A stretch of 64,000 nucleotides of DNA from an uncultured Lactobacillus sp. (GCA_937874185.1 CALNAK010000036.1:1-64000); one strand, 5' to 3'. Positions 52,051 to 59,618 are shown, counted from the first letter of the stretch. Translations and numbers: made by a program. Notes: generated by a model not told the origin, from the sequence alone.

Positions 52051-52752
52051 ATGAAATCTATGACTATTTCAAAACCAAAGAAACAAAAGAAGACGATGGC
52101 TGAACGTTCTAATACCTTACGTGCGGGTGTCTTGGGTTCAAATGATGGTATTTTAACTGTTGTCGGAGTTCTATTCTCTGTTGCGGTTGCGACATCTAAC
52201 ACGTTCACAATTTTCATTGCTGGACTATCAGATTTACTTGCATGTGCTTTTTCAATGGCTTCTGGAGAATATGCTTCAGTTAGCTCTCAAAAGGATACCG
52301 AAAGAGCTGCAATTGAAAAAGAACGTGAACTTATTAAAACTAATTATCAAGATGAATTAAATGTGGTAGCCGACTATTATGTTGAACGTGGTGTTACCAA
52401 CGAAACAGCTCATAAAATTGCTAAAGAATTGATGGAACAAGATTCATTGGGAACTGTTGTCAGAGTTAAGTATGACTTACAATTAGGACACTATATGAGC
52501 CCTTGGGATGCGGCTTTTTCTTCATTAGTATCAGCTGCATCTGGTGGTATTTTCCCATTAGTAGCAATGACACTTTTGCCAAGTGCAATTAAATGGCCTG
52601 GTACAATTTTAGCCGTCACATTATCAGTTGCCTTGACTGGATTCTTGAGTGCTAAGTTGGGTGATGGACTTGTTAAAACTGCGATGGTGAGAAATATTAT
52701 TGTTGGTATTATTACTATGGCTATTCACTATTCTGTTGGTTTGATGCTTTAG
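52051..52752 (+). CDS. VIT1/CCC1-family Fe/Mn transporter, copy 2
   Basis: 233 aa, same family as its neighbour but about a third identical by eye: LRAGVLGSNDGILTVVGV, GEYASVSSQKDTERAA, five membrane helices. Strong ribosome site AAGGAGGAA. Two unlike copies in one operon may form a heterodimer or differ in metal choice. Confidence 0.88.
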   Translation: MKSMTISKPKKQKKTMAERSNTLRAGVLGSNDGILTVVGVLFSVAVATSNTFTIFIAGLSDLLACAFSMASGEYASVSSQKDTERAAIEKERELIKTNYQDELNVVADYYVERGVTNETAHKIAKELMEQDSLGTVVRVKYDLQLGHYMSPWDAAFSSLVSAASGGIFPLVAMTLLPSAIKWPGTILAVTLSVALTGFLSAKLGDGLVKTAMVRNIIVGIITMAIHYSVGLML

Positions 52753-52854
52753 AATAGGGAGCACAGAATTTGCTGTACGTAGCTAGTTTTAGTAAACCAA
52801 TATATTAAGTAGCAACTAATGAATATATACTAGTTTCCGATGCTAAATAAAATA

Positions 52855-52892
52855 AATAGGATGCGACCCAACAAAATGGGCACATCCTATTA
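52855..52892 (-). terminator. Terminator of the CsoR-family gene
   Basis: AATAGGATG / CATCCTATT with inner CCCA/TGGG; T-rich on the minus strand. Confidence 0.75.
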
Positions 52893-53165
52893 TTTTGTCT
52901 TCAACATTAAATCAAGTGATCTCTGTAATTCAGCCAACTGAGCAGCATCCTTACAATTAGTATTTTTACGAATATTTTGCGCAATAACTAACTTCATAGC
53001 TTTATCAATTCCGGATTTAACGGCAGATAATTGCATCAAAACATCATCACAAGGCTTACCCTCGTCCATCATACGTAAGACGGCATCAAGCTGACCGCGG
53101 GATCTTTTTAAGCGACTAGTTATTTTTTTACTAGCCAGTTCTGTTTCTTCAGGTGTTTGAGACAT
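52890..53165 (-). CDS. CsoR-family (DUF156) repressor with altered sensing residues
   Basis: 91 aa, all-helical. Family pattern KKITSRLKRSRGQLDAVLRM ... KPCDDVLMQLSAVKSGIDK. Cys39 matches the first CsoR/CstR cysteine. At the place of the CsoR His-x3-Cys (about 64-68) the sequence is NIRKN; a second Cys occurs only at 71. It is therefore neither a standard Cu(I) CsoR nor a clear persulfide CstR. Divergent from a thioredoxin, with CsoR-type operators in both promoters. Confidence 0.8.
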   Translation of the reverse strand: MSQTPEETELASKKITSRLKRSRGQLDAVLRMMDEGKPCDDVLMQLSAVKSGIDKAMKLVIAQNIRKNTNCKDAAQLAELQRSLDLMLKTK

Positions 53166-53200
53166 ATTGACCTCCCAAATTGATTTATTGATATAATTAT

Positions 53201-53214
53201 ACCCATGCGGGTAC
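53201..53214 (-). promoter_or_regulatory. CsoR-type operator in the csoR promoter
   Basis: TACCCATGCGGGTA. On the minus strand it fills the 17-nt spacer between TTGCTA (-35) and TATAAT (-10), with the last bases shared with the -10. Autoregulation is expected. Confidence 0.7.
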
Positions 53215-53279
53215 CGGGTAGCAAATAATTGCTTTATTTTCTCAATATTTACTTGTAAAACAAAATAGTTGATTAATTT

Positions 53280-53293
53280 TACCCCTGGGGGTA
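53280..53293 (+). promoter_or_regulatory. CsoR-type operator in the thioredoxin promoter
   Basis: TACCCCTGGGGGTA, G/C-tract operator typical of CsoR/CstR proteins. It lies between TTGATT (53270-53275) and TATATT (53292-53297). Confidence 0.75.
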
Positions 53294-53326
53294 TATTAAA
53301 TTACAAAGAAATGAGAAGGAGATTGA

Positions 53327-53653
53327 ATGATGGCTAATATTACAGAATTATCAGATAAGACATTCAATGATGAAACAAGCACCGGCTTGGTAATCACTGA
53401 CTTTAATGCAGATTGGTGTCCACCATGTAAAATGATGAATCCAATTTTGGAGAAACTATCTTCTTCTGACCAATTAGGTGACAAGATCAAGTTTACTTCA
53501 ATGAACGTTGATAACAATCCTGATACACCAAATAATTTTGGTATTCAGGGAATTCCAACATTTATCGTTAAAAAAGATGGTAATGTTGTAGGCCGTATGG
53601 TTGGTTATCAACCAGAAGCTAAGTTCCGCATGGAATTAGAGAAATTTATGTAG
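53327..53653 (+). CDS. Thioredoxin-like protein with CPPC active site
   Basis: 108 aa thioredoxin fold (MANITELSDKTF start, FNADWCPPCKMMNPIL at about 24-39, cis-Pro in GIPTFIV at about 77). The active site is WCPPC rather than WCGPC, which changes redox potential and occurs in specialised thioredoxins. Because a CsoR-type repressor faces it, a role in thiol, persulfide or metal stress is likely. ATG 53327 or 53330; GGAG 6-9 nt upstream. Repeat A7 begins inside its stop codon. Confidence 0.88.
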   Translation: MMANITELSDKTFNDETSTGLVITDFNADWCPPCKMMNPILEKLSSSDQLGDKIKFTSMNVDNNPDTPNNFGIQGIPTFIVKKDGNVVGRMVGYQPEAKFRMELEKFM

Positions 53654-53776
53654 AGAGCGGAACAACACGGTTAGCTCGTGAGGATTAGCAAGGATTCACG
53701 AATTATGCACGGACTTTGTGCATGATTTGGGGATTCAGGCTAACCGGAAGGAGTTGTGTTGTGTAGCTCATTTTAG
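53652..53776 (+). repeat. Family A structured repeat, copy A7
   Basis: AGAGAGCGG starts at the second base of the thioredoxin TAG. Stems ACAACAC/GTGTTGT, GGTTAGC/GCTAACC, ATTC-type middle (GGATTC...) and apical ATGCAC/GTGCAT. Ends GTAGCTCATTTTAGA. Confidence 0.87.
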
Positions 53777-53780
53777 AATC

Positions 53781-53823
53781 AGAGAGTGCAAAGCACAGGA
53801 ATCTGTTGCTTGTAACTCGTTTC
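53781..53823 (+). repeat. Family A deletion derivative, A8
   Basis: AGAGAGTG joined straight to CAAAGCACAGGAATCTGTTG and CTTGTAACTCGTTT: only the two ends of the unit, the middle ~80 bp missing. Confidence 0.75.
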
Positions 53824-54141
53824 AAATGGGACATTAGTAGACCAGAGAGTCTCTGTAAAGCAAATTGGTCTATGGACTTCGTTTTAAGAGTCAAAAAGCA
53901 AAACAAGAAGTTAACTTTGAGCAGGTTACTTCAAATAGAAAAGAGGAATGTGAGGAAACTTGTCCGGCTTCCAAACATAATTCGATAGAAACAGGCAAAT
54001 TCGTATAAATGAATTTGCCTGTTTTGCTGTATAAAAAAATTAATTTCTTAAAAGCATAAGTTGAAAAAAATTTGTCCAAAAAAGGTGTTATATTGTCATG
54101 TAGTAAACGATAACATAATCTGTTCAAAGGGATGATGAGTG
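53824..54141. other. Intergenic stretch after repeats A7/A8
   Basis: No credible gene. CAGAGAGTCTCTGTAAAGC and GGACTTCGTTTTAAG may be a decayed further family A end pair. A terminator (53989-54023) and the promoter of the 54142 gene complete it. Confidence 0.4.
53989..54025 (+). terminator. Intrinsic terminator
   Basis: AACAGGCAAATTC / GAATTTGCCTGTT then TTT. Confidence 0.8.
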
Positions 54142-54411
54142 ATGGATGATTTGCCAAAAGAATTGACAAATATTAGTTGGTTTGAAGGAGATATAATCAC
54201 AATTGATTTTGACCGGTCAGTGGATTTTGATCCAAAAAAATATTCTGAACTTACTGCAATTGGACGCTGGATTGATTCCAACGACCTATCTAAATATTAT
54301 TTGGTAAGCAAAGCAGGGACAACATTTCCAGACGATACAATCAATCGAGTACTTGGAAACTTGAACTTGAATGGTTATGAATTGATTCATAGCAATGTCA
54401 GTTACGCATAG
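54142..54411 (+). CDS. Small hypothetical protein
   Basis: 89 aa from ATG 54142 (GTG 54139 also possible); AAAGGGATG supplies the ribosome site. Acidic, no signal peptide or membrane segment. It reads as a compact alpha/beta protein (ISWFEGDIITIDFDRSVDF, AIGRWIDSND, LGNLNLNGYELIHSN). I do not recognise the family. Followed by two family A repeats starting 5 bp after its stop. Confidence 0.6.
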   Translation: MDDLPKELTNISWFEGDIITIDFDRSVDFDPKKYSELTAIGRWIDSNDLSKYYLVSKAGTTFPDDTINRVLGNLNLNGYELIHSNVSYA

Positions 54412-54415
54412 GATC

Positions 54416-54543
54416 AGAGAGCGGAACAAGGGCGGTCAGCTCCCGAGCATTTGCAGGACTTCACGAATTATACGTGTACTTTGCGTATGATTTGGGAAAT
54501 CAGCCAAAGCGGAGTGGAGTTGTCCTTGTGCAGCTTGTTTTAG
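54416..54543 (+). repeat. Family A structured repeat, copy A9
   Basis: AGAGAGCGGAACAAGGGCGG start; ACAAGG/CCTTGT outer stem, GACTTC/GAAATC middle (one mismatch), ATACG/CGTAT apical. Ends CAGCTTGTTTTAGA. Confidence 0.87.
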
Positions 54544-54547
54544 AATC

Positions 54548-54670
54548 AGAGAGCGGAGAGCAACGGTTAGATTCTGAGCATTTGCCTAAGGCTAGGAATT
54601 GTACGCGATTTTGCGTGTGATTTCTAGTCTGTAGCAAAGCACAGGAATCTGTTGCACACAGCTCGTTTAG
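54548..54670 (+). repeat. Family A structured repeat, copy A10
   Basis: AGAGAGCGGAGAGCAACGG start; GCAAC/GTTGC, AGATTC/GAATCT, GGCTAG/CTAGTC and apical CGCGATTTTGCG. Ends GCTCGTTTAGGACGAACAAA, then a terminator. Confidence 0.87.
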
Positions 54671-54679
54671 GACGAACAA

Positions 54680-54719
54680 AAAAAATACCAGCCAAAACTA
54701 AAAATTGGCTGGTATTTTT
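54680..54719. terminator. Bidirectional terminator
   Basis: AAAAATACCAGCCAA / TTGGCTGGTATTTTT between repeat A10 and the convergent hydrolase gene. Confidence 0.85.
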
Positions 54720-54722
54720 ATG

Positions 54723-55214
54723 CTATTGAAATGTAACAAATCTTTTATCCCAAATATTTTCGAAAAATGAAATTGTATCTTCAGCAATCATATAATTATT
54801 ATCGAAACTAGTTGTCATATCATGTTCCATAATAATCTTGTATCCCAGACCATGAGCCATAATAATAGTAGTATTACAGCAATATTCTGTTTGAGCACCA
54901 CATATTTCCAGAGTTTTAATTCCACCTTGCATTAAAACTTTATTCAAGTCAGTTTTATAAAAGGCGTTAGCATGAAATTTCTCAACAACTGTATCTTCAT
55001 CTTGTTTATCCAATTTTCCAGAGAGTTTCCACAAATCAGTTCCACGGACAACATCTTCATCATTATGTTGAATAAAGATGATTGGCAAGTTGGCCTGTCG
55101 ATATTCAGAGATTCGTTCATTAATTCTTTGAACCAAATCATTAAAATTATAACTATATTTTAGAGCATTTTGCATATCTATAACGATTAATGCTTCAGCC
55201 AATTTTGGCATGAT
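54723..55214 (-). CDS. Isochorismatase-family cysteine hydrolase
   Basis: 163 aa from MPKLAEALIVIDMQNAL; GAGGAAGTG lies 8 nt upstream of this ATG, and the 25-residue longer frame is discarded. Catalytic triad: Asp in VIDMQ (about 12), Lys in VVEKFHANAF, Cys in CGAQTEYCCNTT (about 113). Members hydrolyse amides such as nicotinamide or carbamoyl compounds; the substrate here is unknown. Confidence 0.85.
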   Translation of the reverse strand: MMPKLAEALIVIDMQNALKYSYNFNDLVQRINERISEYRQANLPIIFIQHNDEDVVRGTDLWKLSGKLDKQDEDTVVEKFHANAFYKTDLNKVLMQGGIKTLEICGAQTEYCCNTTIIMAHGLGYKIIMEHDMTTSFDNNYMIAEDTISFFENIWDKRFVTFQ

Positions 55215-55365
55215 ATCACTTCCTCTTAGACGTATAACTAACTTGAGATTACCATTATGATTTATAATTTGAAAGCGATGTTTTGCCAAAACGTCTTATT
55301 AAAAAATTTGCTGAAAGAAGTTATTTCGTTTTATAATAGAAAATATTAAATTTAAGGTATAAAAT

Positions 55366-56388
55366 ATGAAAAAAATAAAAATAATTTCTATTGTTATAGG
55401 TGTAATTCTCGTAGTAGTTTTGGGTGTTGGTGGTTTCTTTGTATATCGGACTCAACAGGCTTTGAATTCATTAGATACAAGTAAAACCAGTGTTTCCAAA
55501 AATATAACTAGTGGTAAACCATTCTCAATTCTATTGTTGGGAGCTGATACCGGGACTGATGGGCGTGTCGATCGTGGTAATTCGGATACTATGATGCTTT
55601 TGACCTTGAATCCTAAAAAGAAGAAGACTGTTGCTTACTCGATTCCGCGTGATGCAATGGCTGAAATGGTCGGAGATAAGGAAAAGAACGTTCAAAAGAT
55701 TAATGCCGCATACAATATTGGCTTGTCAAAAATGGCTAAGAGCACTGTTGGTAGTCTTTTGGGTGTTCCAGTTGATTATCACGTTGCCATTAATATGGAA
55801 GCTTTGGAAAAAACAGTCGACTTCGTTGGTGGAGTGACTGTAAAGAGTGATTTGAACGTTTCATTTGATGGTATTACTATTCCAAAAGGAACACACCACT
55901 TGAATGGTAAGCAAGCATTAACATATGCTCGTATGCGTTATCAAGATCCTCGTGGTGACTACGGACGTCAAATTCGTCAGCAACAAATTCTTAGAGCAGT
56001 AGTTAAGAAATTGGAATCTCCAAAATACTTAGTTAAGATACCAGATTTAATTAAGGATTTGGGAAGTGACATTAGTACCGATTTAACAACAAAAGAAGTT
56101 GATCAAATCGTTTTGAAGTATAGTACCAGTGCAAAAAATATGGACTTCAATCAGATTCAGGGTAAGACAGCCTGGATCAATGAAAGTTCATATCAAGTTC
56201 TACCAACTGATACTATGCAAAAGGCATCAGATAAATTACGTAAAAATCTTGGTTTGAAACAAAAGACTTTGGATAATACTGAAACTGAACTGAATGCGAA
56301 AAATGATACTTTCTTCAGTAATGAAGAAGATGTTGATTACAACACATATGGTTTAGATAAAATCTTCTATACAAACAGTACTTACTAG
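55366..56388 (+). CDS. LytR-CpsA-Psr (LCP) cell-wall ligase
   Basis: 340 aa. N-terminal membrane anchor (about 7-27) followed by the LCP domain: ILLLGADTG, RGNSDTMMLLTLNP, YSIPRDAMAEM (Arg/Asp pair), KINAAYNIG and YARMRYQDPRGDYGRQIRQQ (20 residues, lipid-phosphate site Arg). LCP enzymes attach teichoic acids or capsule to peptidoglycan at the cell surface. The short linker and no C-terminal domain fit the smaller lactobacillar members. Promoter is own; no clear strong ribosome site (AAGG 8 nt upstream). Confidence 0.9.
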   Translation: MKKIKIISIVIGVILVVVLGVGGFFVYRTQQALNSLDTSKTSVSKNITSGKPFSILLLGADTGTDGRVDRGNSDTMMLLTLNPKKKKTVAYSIPRDAMAEMVGDKEKNVQKINAAYNIGLSKMAKSTVGSLLGVPVDYHVAINMEALEKTVDFVGGVTVKSDLNVSFDGITIPKGTHHLNGKQALTYARMRYQDPRGDYGRQIRQQQILRAVVKKLESPKYLVKIPDLIKDLGSDISTDLTTKEVDQIVLKYSTSAKNMDFNQIQGKTAWINESSYQVLPTDTMQKASDKLRKNLGLKQKTLDNTETELNAKNDTFFSNEEDVDYNTYGLDKIFYTNSTY

Positions 56389-56423
56389 GAAGCCGTACAA
56401 AATAAGTTCAGCTTCTGAGCAGT

Positions 56424-56666
56424 AAAAAGGCATTAATTCTTTTACCCTAAATAATTTTTAGGATAAATTGAATTAGTGCCTTTTTATTTAAAATTGAAAT
56501 TAGTTAAAACAGTCAAACTAGCTCGGAGCAAGAAAGGAAAATGGCTAAATAGCGAAATTTTTCTTAGCTGACGAAGTCAGGTTAGAAAAAGGCCAAGCTT
56601 GGAATTGATTTCAAGTTGTGCCCGCTATGTTCCAGCCAATTTTTCTTCCTTGTTGAGAGTGGAATT
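56424..56666 (-). repeat. Family B structured repeat, copy B3, with tail hairpin
   Basis: Read on the minus strand: outer stem AAGGAAGAAAAATTGGCT / AGCCATTTTCCTTTCTTG, CATAGCG/CGCTAT, inner CTGAC/GTCAG with CTTTTTCT/AGAAAAA. The tail GGCACTAATTCAATTTATCC / GGGTAAAAGAATTAATGCC (56424-56485) is homologous to that of B1, including the ~30 nt between. On the + strand the tail ends the LCP transcript. Confidence 0.87.
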
Positions 56667-56780
56667 ATTATACTAACTTGATTTTTTGTTTAGTTGCTCT
56701 TTTAAATTAATAACATTATTTATTTTTAAAAAATACAAATATATTTACTATAAAAGAATATTTGTATATATAAAATAGTG

Positions 56781-56809
56781 TTTACTTATATAATCATAGC
56801 ATATATACT
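56781..56809 (+). promoter_or_regulatory. PTS EIIC promoter with GntR-type site
   Basis: TTTACT (56781-56786), 17 nt, TATACT (56804-56809). GCATATATACTG over the -10 shares its core with AAGTATATACTT upstream of the GntR gene at 60393. Confidence 0.6.
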
Positions 56810-56828
56810 GAAAACGGATTCAACAAAA

Positions 56829-56963
56829 CAGCTTGGGAGGTAATAAGAAATAAGCTGATATTTTTGAGGATAACTATAGTACTAAACCGAGTAGATATGA
56901 TGGAGTTAGTCATCATAAATCTACACACATCAGTATAGTTCTTTAAAGGTAATTTATACCTTT
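56829..56963 (+). promoter_or_regulatory. Structured leader RNA of the PTS EIIC operon
   Basis: Predicted ~185-nt 5' leader with three hairpins: CAGCTT/AAGCTG (GGGAGG in the loop); AACTATA/TATAGTT enclosing GTAGAT.TGATG / CATCA.ATCTAC; and TTAAAGGTA/TACCTTTAA. None ends in a T run, so this is not a plain attenuator, and no known riboswitch or RAT was recognised. Confidence 0.5.
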
Positions 56964-57014
56964 AAAACACGAATTTCTACCAAATACAAATTTGCGTCGA
57001 TGGGGGGTAACAAA

Positions 57015-58322
57015 ATGAAAAGTAAATTTTCTGATTTTCTAAACAAGAAAGTAATGCCATTTGCCAGTAAAATAGCAGCCAACAAAGCTTTGATGGCGAT
57101 TCGTGATGGTGTTGGATTTGCAATCACTTTGATTATTATCGGTTCGATCCCACTGATTATTAATAGTTTGCCATTTGATAATTGGAGTGAAACATTAAAG
57201 GGAATTTCTTTACCGTACTTTGGTAATCTAAGTAATTTGCTAAATATTATGACTGATATGACCTTTGGGATTATGGTTATTCCAACTGTTTTTGGAATTG
57301 CCTATTCGTTTACTAAGAGTCATATCAAAGATGAATTAAAGTCAATTGGTTCAGGATTCGTTGCACTGGGTTCATTTTTTGTAGTAACTCCAGTTGTTAC
57401 TAATTCAAAAACAGGACAAACAGGAATCGACTTGAACTACTTAGGTAGTAAAGGTTTGATCATCGCTATTATTTTAGGATTGATTTCTGCCAAAATATTC
57501 TCCTGGTTTATTGAACATAATGTTGAAATCAAGATGCCTGAAAGTGTTCCACCAGCAATTTCTAAAACTTTCAGTGCATTGATACCAGGTGTAGTAATTG
57601 TTTTCCTATGGATTTTAGTAGCCTTAGGTGTTGGTGCGCTTGGTTTTGATAATATTCATGAAGTTCTGCTCAAATTATTGCACCGACCATTATCGTTCTT
57701 GGGTGGAACCCTATCTGGAACATTGATTGCCGTTGGATTGAACAGTCTATTTTGGAGTATTGGGGTACACGGTTCAGTAATCAACACGGCTATGAATCCA
57801 ATTTGGCTGATGAATTCAGATGCCAACAGATTAGCTTTACAACAAGGTGAGGAATTACCACATATTGTGACTAATTCATTTATTTCTAACTTTACTTATA
57901 TGGGTGGTTCTGGTGCGACAGCTTGTTTGATCTTGTCACTATTCGTGTTAATGATTATGAGAAGAGCTAGTGCAGAAAGTAAAGCTCTGACTTCAGTTGC
58001 TGCAGCACCGTCAGTTTTTAACATTAATGAACCAATAATGTTTGGTTATCCAGTCGTGTTCAACATTGCAATTCTAATTCCATTTATTATTGTGCCAATG
58101 GTGTTTGCGACGACGACTTACTTCAGTATGAAACTGGGGATAGTTGCCAAACCAACGGGGACAGTCCTTAATTGGACGATGCCACCGATAGTTTCTGGAT
58201 ATCTCGCAACAAATAGCATTAGCGGATCCATTTTACAGATTTTCAATTTGATTCTTGGTACATTGATATATCTACCATTTGTAGCATCTATTAATAGGAA
58301 ACAGTTGTTAGCAGAACAATAA
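57015..58322 (+). CDS. PTS EIIC, cellobiose/lactose-family (CelB/ChbC type)
   Basis: 435 aa from ATG 57015; the ATG at 57000 includes the GGGGGG ribosome site and is rejected. About ten helices, with KVMPFASKIAANKALMAIRDG, the conserved VHGSVINTAMNPIWLMN and NINEPIMFGYPVVFN (substrate-binding). Transports a beta-glucoside or chitobiose-like sugar. No EIIA or EIIB gene is next to it, so it must use enzymes coded elsewhere. Operon with the 58349 gene. Confidence 0.88.
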   Translation: MKSKFSDFLNKKVMPFASKIAANKALMAIRDGVGFAITLIIIGSIPLIINSLPFDNWSETLKGISLPYFGNLSNLLNIMTDMTFGIMVIPTVFGIAYSFTKSHIKDELKSIGSGFVALGSFFVVTPVVTNSKTGQTGIDLNYLGSKGLIIAIILGLISAKIFSWFIEHNVEIKMPESVPPAISKTFSALIPGVVIVFLWILVALGVGALGFDNIHEVLLKLLHRPLSFLGGTLSGTLIAVGLNSLFWSIGVHGSVINTAMNPIWLMNSDANRLALQQGEELPHIVTNSFISNFTYMGGSGATACLILSLFVLMIMRRASAESKALTSVAAAPSVFNINEPIMFGYPVVFNIAILIPFIIVPMVFATTTYFSMKLGIVAKPTGTVLNWTMPPIVSGYLATNSISGSILQIFNLILGTLIYLPFVASINRKQLLAEQ

Positions 58323-58348
58323 AACAAACAATGAGGGAATGTAAAATT

Positions 58349-59263
58349 ATGGTTAAAAGATTAATTGGCGCATCAGCAAGTGAAGTTTCAAAAATGACTA
58401 GAGATGACTTATTTACTTCAATCAAGGCTAGTGAGGGCCGTGTGGTTGTTAGTGAAAATGTAGTTATTCATGAAACCGTTGAAGGTGGAATTACAACTAG
58501 TGAAATGACGAAGGCTTTTGGAGCCGATATGATCTTGTTAAATGGACTTGATACGTTTAACCCCATTATCTTGGGAATGCCGGATCAACTTACATTAGCA
58601 ACAGCAACTCCTAGAGATAGTATTGTCAAAGAACTAAAACAATTGATTGGTAAACCAGTTGGGGTAAATCTTGAACCAGTTGATACAGATATTGAGATGC
58701 TGGAAGCAAGAAGACCGATTGCAGAAGGTCGTCAAGCTACTAAAGAAACTTTGATCAAAGCGAAGGAACTAGGATTTGACTTCATTTGTCTGACAGCTAA
58801 TCCGGGTGTTGGAACATCTAACAAAGCCATTACAGATGCAATCAAATTAGCCAAAGAATATTTTCAAGGAATTATCATTGCTGGTAAGATGCACAAAGCT
58901 GGTGGTAACGAACCAATCTTTACCAAGCAAGTAATTACTGACTATATTGATTCAGGTGCTGATATTATTCTATTACCAGCTGTCGGAACAGTTTGGGGAA
59001 TCAGACGAGAAGATTTGGAAGAGGCAGTTGATATTGCTCACGAACATAATGTTCTGGCAATGAGTGCAATTGGTACTTCACAAGAATCAAGTCAACCTGA
59101 TGTAATTAGAAACATGGCAATTTTGAATAAAGAGATTGGTTTCGATTTACAACATATTGGTGATTGTCAGCGTAATAGATTTGAGAATATTGCTGAGCTT
59201 AAACAAGCTATTGCTGGTTACAGACATTACTTGGCTGGTATTTCTCGTAGTGTTGAAAGATAA
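58349..59263 (+). CDS. Conserved TIM-barrel-like protein linked to PTS (DUF7916-like), function unknown
   Basis: 304 aa from ATG 58349 (GAGGGAATG upstream). Alternating strand/helix pattern with MILLNGLDTF, VGVNLEPVD, FICLTANPG, IIIAGKMHKAG and IILLPAVGTVWG suggests a barrel with a phosphate-binding end; similar proteins are annotated loosely as phosphoenolpyruvate mutase- or hydrolase-like. It lies 26 bp from EIIC, so it may act on the imported sugar phosphate. Confidence is low on function and high on being a gene. Confidence 0.65.
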   Translation: MVKRLIGASASEVSKMTRDDLFTSIKASEGRVVVSENVVIHETVEGGITTSEMTKAFGADMILLNGLDTFNPIILGMPDQLTLATATPRDSIVKELKQLIGKPVGVNLEPVDTDIEMLEARRPIAEGRQATKETLIKAKELGFDFICLTANPGVGTSNKAITDAIKLAKEYFQGIIIAGKMHKAGGNEPIFTKQVITDYIDSGADIILLPAVGTVWGIRREDLEEAVDIAHEHNVLAMSAIGTSQESSQPDVIRNMAILNKEIGFDLQHIGDCQRNRFENIAELKQAIAGYRHYLAGISRSVER

Positions 59264-59313
59264 ATTAATCCATAGAGGAATAATTTATCTTCTCAAGCTT
59301 GATTAGTGTTACG

Positions 59314-59482
59314 ATGCCGCCTTCCACAAAAATTAAAAATTGACTGGAACGTGGTGGGCACGACTTTGAGCCCCTGCAAGGTCAGCAGTGTCTCAAAGTT
59401 CGACCTTTTTCTAACCTGACTTAGTCAGCTAAGAAAAATTACACCACTGAGTCAATTTTAATTTTTGCTCCAGGCTAGGGTA
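59314..59482 (+). repeat. Family B structured repeat, copy B4
   Basis: Outer AAAATTAAAAATTGACT / AGTCAATTTTAATTTTTG; GTGGTG/CACCAC; ACTTTGAG/CTCAAAGT; CTGAC/GTCAG with TTTTTCT/AGAAAAA. It lacks the B1/B3 tail; an unrelated terminator follows. Confidence 0.83.
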
Positions 59483-59572
59483 TTTGTTTCTATTCAGGTT
59501 TAGTGAGTACTGATAATAAAATGTTTTAGTATTAAAATAAGTTTATATTCTTTGTTGAAAATAATATGTTAT

Positions 59573-59618
59573 AAAAAAGGTTGCACAAACTGGAATTTTC
59601 CAATTTGTGCAACCTTTT
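59573..59618. terminator. Bidirectional terminator
   Basis: AAAAGGTTGCACAAA / TTTGTGCAACCTTTT with inner TGGAA/TTCCA. Confidence 0.85.

Noticed and set aside
53703..53988. Two overlapping ~60-codon frames on opposite strands
   Set aside because: They are within repeats A7/A8 and decayed sequence, without ribosome sites.
56829..56963. LicT/SacY-type RAT antiterminator
   Set aside because: No hairpin is followed by a T run and no terminator overlaps the stems, so the antitermination layout is missing.
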